The notes under the pieces are model-generated. The model made no database searches. It was not told the DNA's origin and saw only the letters and a list, made by a program, of their open reading frames with translations. This document shows, one piece after another, positions 5,554-9,688 of a DNA stretch of 9,688 bases; within the stretch, counting starts at the first letter, position 1, and the number at the start of each line of letters is the position of its first letter. Origin of the DNA: Chloroflexota bacterium (GTDB lineage Bacteria; Chloroflexota; Dehalococcoidia; SHYM01); NCBI GenBank assembly GCA_016199375.1, contig JACQGV010000113.1, positions 1 through 9,688 of the forward strand, read 5' to 3'. The position numbers were made by a program, and so were the translations under genes.

Positions 5554-6525
5554 GTGGCCATCCTCACGGCTGTGGCCGTCGTGGCCGTGGTCGTAGCGGT
5601 GGTAATCACCGGCTACACTCGCAATCTCGCCGGCCCCCTGCGGCAGCCTGTGGGGCAGGTGAATGATGTGATTATCACCATGGGCGAGTACGTCAAGCGC
5701 CTGCGGGTCTATGAGCTCGGCACCCGTGCCTCTGGCCAGCAGCCCGATTACTCCCAGATCCCCTTCACCCTGGTCTTCGGGATGCAAGACGAGGAGCTGA
5801 TGCGCCAGGGCGCGCCTCGCTTCGGCGTTCGGGTCACTCCGGCGGAGGTGGAGAAGGAGCTGCGGACGCGGGTCCTGGCTCTCCAGGGCCGCTCGGAGAG
5901 CCCGGAGAGCATAGACGCTGCCCACTTCAAGGAGCTCTACGCCCAGTTTCTGAGCGAGCTCAAGCTCAGGGACCAGGAGTATCGTCGCGTCGTCGAGGCG
6001 GATGTCCTGCGGGCCCGGCTGAAGGACTTCCTGGCTCAGGACCCCAAGCAGGTGCCCGTCGTGGCCGAGCAGGTCCACCTGCGGGCCATCAGGATAGGCC
6101 AGGCTCAGGAGGGCCAGCAGCCGGTCCGGCCGGAGGCGGTCATTGACAGGTGGCGTCGGGGCGAGGACTTCGCCAGGCTGGCCGCAGAGCTGTCGGATCA
6201 CCCGTCCGCCCGCGACGGCGGCGACCTGGGCTTCAAGCCCCGCCATGTGCTGCCTGAGGAGGTGGACCAGGTCGCTTTCGCGGCCCCCAGCGGGCCCATC
6301 TACACCCCCGTCGTCACCGCGGGCGGGACCTGGATCATAGAGGTGCTGGCCAGGGAGGAAAACCGGAGGGTCAGCAAAGAGGACTTCGAGGTGCTGAAGG
6401 AGTTCGCCCTCACCAACTGGCTCCAGGAGCAGCGCAGGGCGGAGTACAACACCGTAAAGCTATTCTGGGACTCGGACCGGTACCAGTTCGCGGTGGAGCA
6501 GGCCCGCAAGATCCGCAAGACGTGA
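5554..6525 (+). CDS. Membrane-anchored parvulin-type peptidyl-prolyl isomerase (SurA/PrsA-like)
   Basis: It catalyses cis-trans isomerisation of proline bonds and assists folding of exported proteins outside the membrane. From GTG 5554 it has 323 residues. A hydrophobic segment of Ala/Val/Ile at 2-20 is a signal anchor with no lipobox cysteine, so it is probably membrane-tethered rather than a PrsA lipoprotein. A SurA-like helical chaperone region covers about 30-165. The parvulin domain covers about 172-268, with HLRAIRIG, the linker helix WRRGEDFARLAAELSDHPSARDGGDLGF at 200-227 and VDQVAFAAPSGPIYTPVVTAGGTWIIEVL. A helix rich in charged residues (KEDFEVLKEFALTNWLQEQR) closes the protein. CTG at 5539 would add a basic MRLRR in front of the anchor and fits the Shine-Dalgarno better. 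The stop overlaps the hom start (GTGA), so the two are co-translated though functionally unrelated. Confidence 0.85.
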   Translation: MAILTAVAVVAVVVAVVITGYTRNLAGPLRQPVGQVNDVIITMGEYVKRLRVYELGTRASGQQPDYSQIPFTLVFGMQDEELMRQGAPRFGVRVTPAEVEKELRTRVLALQGRSESPESIDAAHFKELYAQFLSELKLRDQEYRRVVEADVLRARLKDFLAQDPKQVPVVAEQVHLRAIRIGQAQEGQQPVRPEAVIDRWRRGEDFARLAAELSDHPSARDGGDLGFKPRHVLPEEVDQVAFAAPSGPIYTPVVTAGGTWIIEVLAREENRRVSKEDFEVLKEFALTNWLQEQRRAEYNTVKLFWDSDRYQFAVEQARKIRKT

Positions 6526-7838
6526 CGCGGGCGATGGCGCGGCAGCGACTGGGCAGCAAGATCGGCATCGGCCTCCTGGGCCTGGGGGTGGTGGGCGGCG
6601 GCGTCTGCCAGGCCCTCACCCACAAGGCCGCGGCCCTCTCCGAGCGGGCAGGGGTGCCCCTGGCTATCGAGGGCATCCTGGTGCGAGACCTGAAGAAGAG
6701 CCGGGCCGTAAAAGCCCCCGCGCGGCTGCTGACCACCGACCCGGAGCGGGTGCTTGAGAACCCGCGGGTGGACATCGTGGTGGAGCTCCTGGGCGGCGAG
6801 CAACCTGCCCTGGAGTACATCGAGCGGGCGCTCCGCAGCGGCCGCCACGTGGTCACCGCCAACAAGGAGGTGCTGGCCAAGCACGGCCCCCGGCTGCTGG
6901 CCCTGGGCCGCGAGCTGGGCGTCAGCCTGCAGTTCGAGGGCAGCGTGGGCGGGGGCATTCCCATCATCGGGCCGCTGCTGGACGACCTCCTGGCCAACGA
7001 CATCACCGCGGTCTACGGTATCATCAACGGCACCACCAACTACATCCTGACCCGGATGGCCCGGGACGGGCTCGACTTCGGCGCTGCCCTGAAGCAGGCC
7101 CAGGACCTGGGCTATGCTGAGGCCGACCCCAGCAACGACGTGGCGGGGACGGATGCCGCCTACAAGCTCGCCATCCTCGCGACCCTGGCCTTCCATACTC
7201 ACATCCGCCCCGAGGATGTCTACCGGGAGGGCATCGAGCGCCTGACCGGGCGCGATTTCCGCCACGCCCGCGAGCTGGGCTACGCCATCAAGCTCCTGGC
7301 CATCGCCAAGGCCGAGGATGGGGCGGTCCAGGCCCGGGTGCATCCGGTCCTGCTGCCCCAGGACTACCCATTGGCGAAGGTGGAGGGGGTCTTCAACGCC
7401 GTGCAGGTGGAGGGCGACCTGGTGGGCCCGCTGCTGTTCCAGGGCCGCGGCGCGGGGGCCCAGCCCACCGCCAGCGCCGTGGTGGCCGACATCATCCGCG
7501 CCGCCCGCCATATTCAGGGGAATGCCCCTTACCCGCCGCCCCTGCTGAACGACTCCCGCACCTTGCGGCCCATGGCTGAGATCAGGACCCGCTACTACAT
7601 CCGGCTCGGCGTCGCCGACCGGCCCGGCGTCCTGGCCCAGATCGCTCGTATCCTGGGCGACGAGGGCATCAGCATCGCCTCCGTCATCCAGAAAGAGGTG
7701 GACGAGGAGGCCCAGACCGCCGAGCTGGTGATCATGACCCACCAGGCCCAGGAGGCGGCGGTCCAGGAGGCGCTCAAGCGCCTGGAGGGGCTGGCGGTAG
7801 TGAGCGAGGTCAGCAACTACCTGCGGGTGGAGGACTGA
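6522..7838 (+). CDS. hom: Homoserine dehydrogenase with ACT domain
   Basis: It reduces aspartate semialdehyde to homoserine with NAD(P)H, the branch point to threonine and methionine. The 438-residue length is normal for the ACT-containing form. The Rossmann motif is IGLLGLGVVGGGV at 16-28. VVTANKEVLAKHG at 110-122 contains K116, FEGSVGGGIPIIGPL is at 138-152 and GIINGTTNYILTRM at 166-179. GYAEADPSNDVAGTDAAYKLAIL at 197-219 carries the likely catalytic D211 and K215. The ACT domain is at about 358-435 (YYIRLGVADRPGVLAQIARILGDEGISI) and usually gives feedback inhibition by threonine. The GTG start overlaps the isomerase stop (GTGA). An in-frame ATG at 6534 is an alternative that loses four residues, and neither has a clear ribosome site. 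No aspartokinase fusion is present. Confidence 0.95.
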   Translation: MTRAMARQRLGSKIGIGLLGLGVVGGGVCQALTHKAAALSERAGVPLAIEGILVRDLKKSRAVKAPARLLTTDPERVLENPRVDIVVELLGGEQPALEYIERALRSGRHVVTANKEVLAKHGPRLLALGRELGVSLQFEGSVGGGIPIIGPLLDDLLANDITAVYGIINGTTNYILTRMARDGLDFGAALKQAQDLGYAEADPSNDVAGTDAAYKLAILATLAFHTHIRPEDVYREGIERLTGRDFRHARELGYAIKLLAIAKAEDGAVQARVHPVLLPQDYPLAKVEGVFNAVQVEGDLVGPLLFQGRGAGAQPTASAVVADIIRAARHIQGNAPYPPPLLNDSRTLRPMAEIRTRYYIRLGVADRPGVLAQIARILGDEGISIASVIQKEVDEEAQTAELVIMTHQAQEAAVQEALKRLEGLAVVSEVSNYLRVED

Positions 7839-7852
7839 GCCCGGCGGGCCTG

Positions 7853-7858
7853 TATAAT
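7853..7858 (+). promoter_or_regulatory. Putative -10 box of tyrA-aroA
   Basis: TATAAT is a perfect -10 hexamer 14 nt after the hom stop codon. The -35 region 17 bp upstream (GAGGAC at 7830-7835) is poor, and the TG before the box lacks the usual extra base of an extended -10. Transcription would start near 7865, about 30 nt before the tyrA GTG. Confidence 0.45.
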
Positions 7859-7882
7859 GGCTCGTAACTCTTGGGCAGGTGA

Positions 7883-7893
7883 GGGGAGGGGAG
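7883..7893 (+). promoter_or_regulatory. Ribosome binding site of tyrA
   Basis: GGGGAGGGGAG holds a GGAGG core at 7885-7889, 6 nt before GTG at 7896. No such site precedes the in-frame ATG at 7857. This decides the start in favour of GTG 7896. Confidence 0.75.
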
Positions 7894-7895
7894 CG

Positions 7896-8894
7896 GTGGA
7901 CCGGATCACAATCGTGGGCCTGGGGCTCATCGGCGGCTCCATCGGCCTGGCGCTGAAGGCGGCCAAGCTCCACAGCGTGGAGGTGGTGGGCCATGACGTG
8001 ACCCGCTCCGCCCTGGGAGACGCCAAGAAGAGGGGCGCCGTGGACCGCACCGAGGGCAGCCTGCGGGAGGCGCTCAAGGGCGCCGACCTGGTCGTCCTGG
8101 CGGTCCCTGTGCTCGCCATCCGGGAGGTGCTCCAGGACGCCGCGCCCCTGCTCAAGGAAGGGGCCGTGGTGACCGATACCGGCAGCACCAAGGCCCTGGT
8201 GATGGAGTGGGCGCGGGAGCTGCTGCCTCCCCATATCAGCTTCGTCGGTGGCCACCCCCTCGCCGGCAAGGAGACCCCCGGCATCGAGGCTGCCGAGGCC
8301 ACCTTGTTCCGGGGCGCCGTCTACGCGCTCTGCCCCTCCCCGTCCGCCGAGGCCGACGCGGTGAAGGTGGTGGTCTGGCTGGTGGAGAATATCCTGGGGT
8401 CGCGCCCCTTCTTTGTGGACCCTCACGAGCACGATGGCCTGGTGGCGGGCATCAGCCACTTGCCCATCATCCTCTCCTCCGCCCTGGTGTCTTGCACGAC
8501 GCAGAGCCCGTCCTGGCGCGAGATGTCCAAGCTGGCGGCGAACGGCTACCGCGACATCTCGCGGCTGGCCGCGGGCGATCCCACCATGAACCGGGACATC
8601 TGCCTGAGCAACCGCGAGAGCCTGGCGCGCTGGATAGACGCCTGCATCAACGAGATGCAGGCGTACCGGCGCCTCATCCTGGAGGAGGGCCCCGGCCTGG
8701 GCGAGCGTTTCAACAAGGTGTGGGAGGAGCGCGCCAGGTGGATGCTGGAGCGGGAGGGCAAGGTCAAGGAGCAGGGCCTGGATATCCCCAGCGCCGGCGA
8801 CCGCATCACCTCCCTGTTCTTCGGCGAGTGGGTGACTAAGCGCACCCGGCAGATGATGGAAGGCCCTCCGCGGCCGGCCGAGCCCAAGAAGTAG
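7896..8894 (+). CDS. tyrA: Prephenate/arogenate dehydrogenase
   Basis: It oxidatively decarboxylates prephenate (or arogenate) with NAD(P), the step towards tyrosine. From GTG 7896 it has 332 residues and starts MDRITIVGLGLIGGSIG, with the Rossmann loop at 8-17 and D34 after strand 2 favouring NAD. TDTGSTKA is at 93-100. GGHPLAGKETPG at 118-129 carries the conserved H120, and HDGLVAGISHLP at 179-190 the second conserved H188. YRDISRLAAGDPTMNRDIC at 218-236 includes substrate-binding arginines. A charged tail follows residue 285. No ACT or chorismate mutase domain is fused. An ATG at 7857 would add 13 residues without homology and sits inside the -10 box. The aroA start is 4 nt after the stop, so the two form one aromatic-amino-acid operon. 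Whether prephenate or arogenate is preferred cannot be read from the sequence. Confidence 0.93.
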   Translation: MDRITIVGLGLIGGSIGLALKAAKLHSVEVVGHDVTRSALGDAKKRGAVDRTEGSLREALKGADLVVLAVPVLAIREVLQDAAPLLKEGAVVTDTGSTKALVMEWARELLPPHISFVGGHPLAGKETPGIEAAEATLFRGAVYALCPSPSAEADAVKVVVWLVENILGSRPFFVDPHEHDGLVAGISHLPIILSSALVSCTTQSPSWREMSKLAANGYRDISRLAAGDPTMNRDICLSNRESLARWIDACINEMQAYRRLILEEGPGLGERFNKVWEERARWMLEREGKVKEQGLDIPSAGDRITSLFFGEWVTKRTRQMMEGPPRPAEPKK

Positions 8895-8898
8895 GCCC

Positions 8899-9688
8899 AT
8901 GGAGCGGCGAGTCCGGCCCCCAGCGGCCCTGCAGGGTGTGGTCGCAGTCCCCGGCGACAAGTCCATCTCCCACCGCGCCGTCCTCTTCAGCGCCCTCGCT
9001 CAGGGCAGCGCGCGCATCCGCAACTTCGCCCCCGGCCAGGATTGCCGCAGCACCGTGGCCTGCCTGCGCGGCCTGGGGGTGCAGGTTGACGAGCCGGAGC
9101 TCGGCGTAGTGGTTGTCCACGGGGGTGGCCTGCAAGGGCTGCGGGAGCCCCCCGACGTGCTGGACGCTGGCAACAGCGGCACCACCATCCGGCTCCTGAC
9201 GGGCGTGCTGGCAGGCCAGCCTTTTTTCTCTGTCACCAGCGGCGATAGCTCCCTGCGCTCCCGCCCCATGGGGCGCATCATCCAGCCGTTGCGCCTCATG
9301 GGCGCCCAGGTCTGGGCGCGCTCGGGCGACAGCCGGGCGCCCCTGGCAGTCCATGGTCGTCCTTTGAAAGGCGCTCAACATCGTCTCGCCGTGGCAAGCG
9401 CCCAGGTGAAGTCGTGCCTGCTGCTGGCAGGCCTGTTCGCGGCTGGAGAGACCGTGGTCCAGGAGCCCTCCGCCTCCCGCGACCACACCGAGCGGCTGCT
9501 GCGTGCCATGGGCGCGGAGCTGCGGTCCGAGGGCAACGTGGTCACCATCCGCCCCGCCACGACGCTGCGAGCGCTGGATATAGACGTGCCGGGAGACATC
9601 AGCGCGGCGGCCGCCTGGCTGGTCGCCGGAGCGGTGCACCCCAACGCCCGGGTCACTATCAAGGGCGTGGGGGTAAACCCCACCCGGA
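8899..9688 (+). CDS. aroA: 3-phosphoshikimate 1-carboxyvinyltransferase (EPSP synthase), 5' part
   Basis: It transfers the enolpyruvyl group of PEP to shikimate 3-phosphate, the sixth shikimate step and the target of glyphosate. The reading frame stays open to the window end, giving 263 residues of an expected 430 or so. PGDKSISHRA at 18-27 holds K21 and S22 for substrate binding. LDAGNSGTTIRLLTG at 88-102 is the PEP loop with G94. Further motifs are SSLRSRPMGRI at 117-127, SAQVKSCLLLAGL at 167-179, SRDHTERLL at 193-201, VPGDISAAAAWLVAG at 230-244 and NPTR at 260-263. The catalytic aspartate and glutamate of the second half are beyond the edge. The RDHTE, SAQVK and NPTR motifs match the pattern described for class II enzymes. 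The ATG lies 4 nt after tyrA, so translation is likely coupled. It is partial only because of the window border. Confidence 0.95.
   Translation, partial: MERRVRPPAALQGVVAVPGDKSISHRAVLFSALAQGSARIRNFAPGQDCRSTVACLRGLGVQVDEPELGVVVVHGGGLQGLREPPDVLDAGNSGTTIRLLTGVLAGQPFFSVTSGDSSLRSRPMGRIIQPLRLMGAQVWARSGDSRAPLAVHGRPLKGAQHRLAVASAQVKSCLLLAGLFAAGETVVQEPSASRDHTERLLRAMGAELRSEGNVVTIRPATTLRALDIDVPGDISAAAAWLVAGAVHPNARVTIKGVGVNPTR

Noticed and set aside
5554..5613. GTGGCC/GTGGTC-like repeated units
   Set aside because: They are simply Val and Ala codons of the transmembrane anchor, not a DNA repeat.
6300..8966. Very long antisense open frame (888 codons) opposite hom and tyrA
   Set aside because: It mirrors well-recognised genes on the + strand; GC-rich codon bias leaves the complementary frame free of stops. 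The translation is low-complexity and rich in Gly, His and Gln with no family features.
1..9688. CRISPR arrays, insertion sequences, tRNA or rRNA genes
   Set aside because: No regularly spaced repeats, transposase motifs or RNA-gene signatures were seen on either strand.

Overview
This 9.7 kb window is a GC-rich stretch of bacterial chromosome with every credible gene on the + strand, packed into short operon-like runs. It holds ten complete genes plus the 5' part of an eleventh. The content is housekeeping: ribosome hibernation, sugar-phosphate and one-carbon metabolism, ribosomal proteins, replication, protein folding, and amino-acid biosynthesis. The lineage cannot be proven here. The high GC, the gene style (a membrane-anchored parvulin after rpsR, and hom followed by tyrA and aroA) and the heavy use of GTG starts fit Chloroflexota, perhaps a Dehalococcoidia-like or environmental relative. 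This is inference from recognition, not from a search.

Region 1 (1-2774): long-form ribosome hibernation factor (hpf), then a PfkB-family hexose-phosphate kinase resembling 1-phosphofructokinase, then an unrecognised 399-residue protein. The third gene's GTG start shares one base with the kinase stop. The unknown protein has an N-terminal half resembling a GT-A nucleotidyltransferase without its usual glycine-rich nucleotide loop, and a C-terminal half I cannot name. It is the least understood item in the window.

Region 2 (2775-4164): a perfect 8-bp inverted repeat, a near-consensus sigma-70 type promoter (TTGACA, 17-bp spacer, TAGACT), and glyA (serine hydroxymethyltransferase).

Region 3 (4165-5378): an extended -10 promoter and a structured leader candidate, then the classic rpsF-ssb-rpsR cluster (S6, single-strand binding protein, S18). 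No rplI follows. S18 keeps a full Cys/Cys/Cys/His set of the zinc-binding type.

Region 4 (5379-7838): a 175-bp spacer, a membrane-anchored parvulin-type peptidyl-prolyl isomerase whose best-supported start looks like CTG, and hom (homoserine dehydrogenase with a C-terminal ACT domain). The two genes are joined by a GTGA stop/start overlap.

Region 5 (7839-9688): a TATAAT box right after hom, then tyrA (prephenate/arogenate dehydrogenase) and aroA (EPSP synthase, cut off by the window end). These two supply tyrosine and chorismate. The upstream ATG of tyrA lies inside the -10 box, so the GTG at 7896 is the better start.

I found no mobile element, CRISPR array, tRNA, rRNA or clear defence system. 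The window looks like ordinary core genome; the observations of interest are the unknown gene, several start-site questions and a few regulatory sites.
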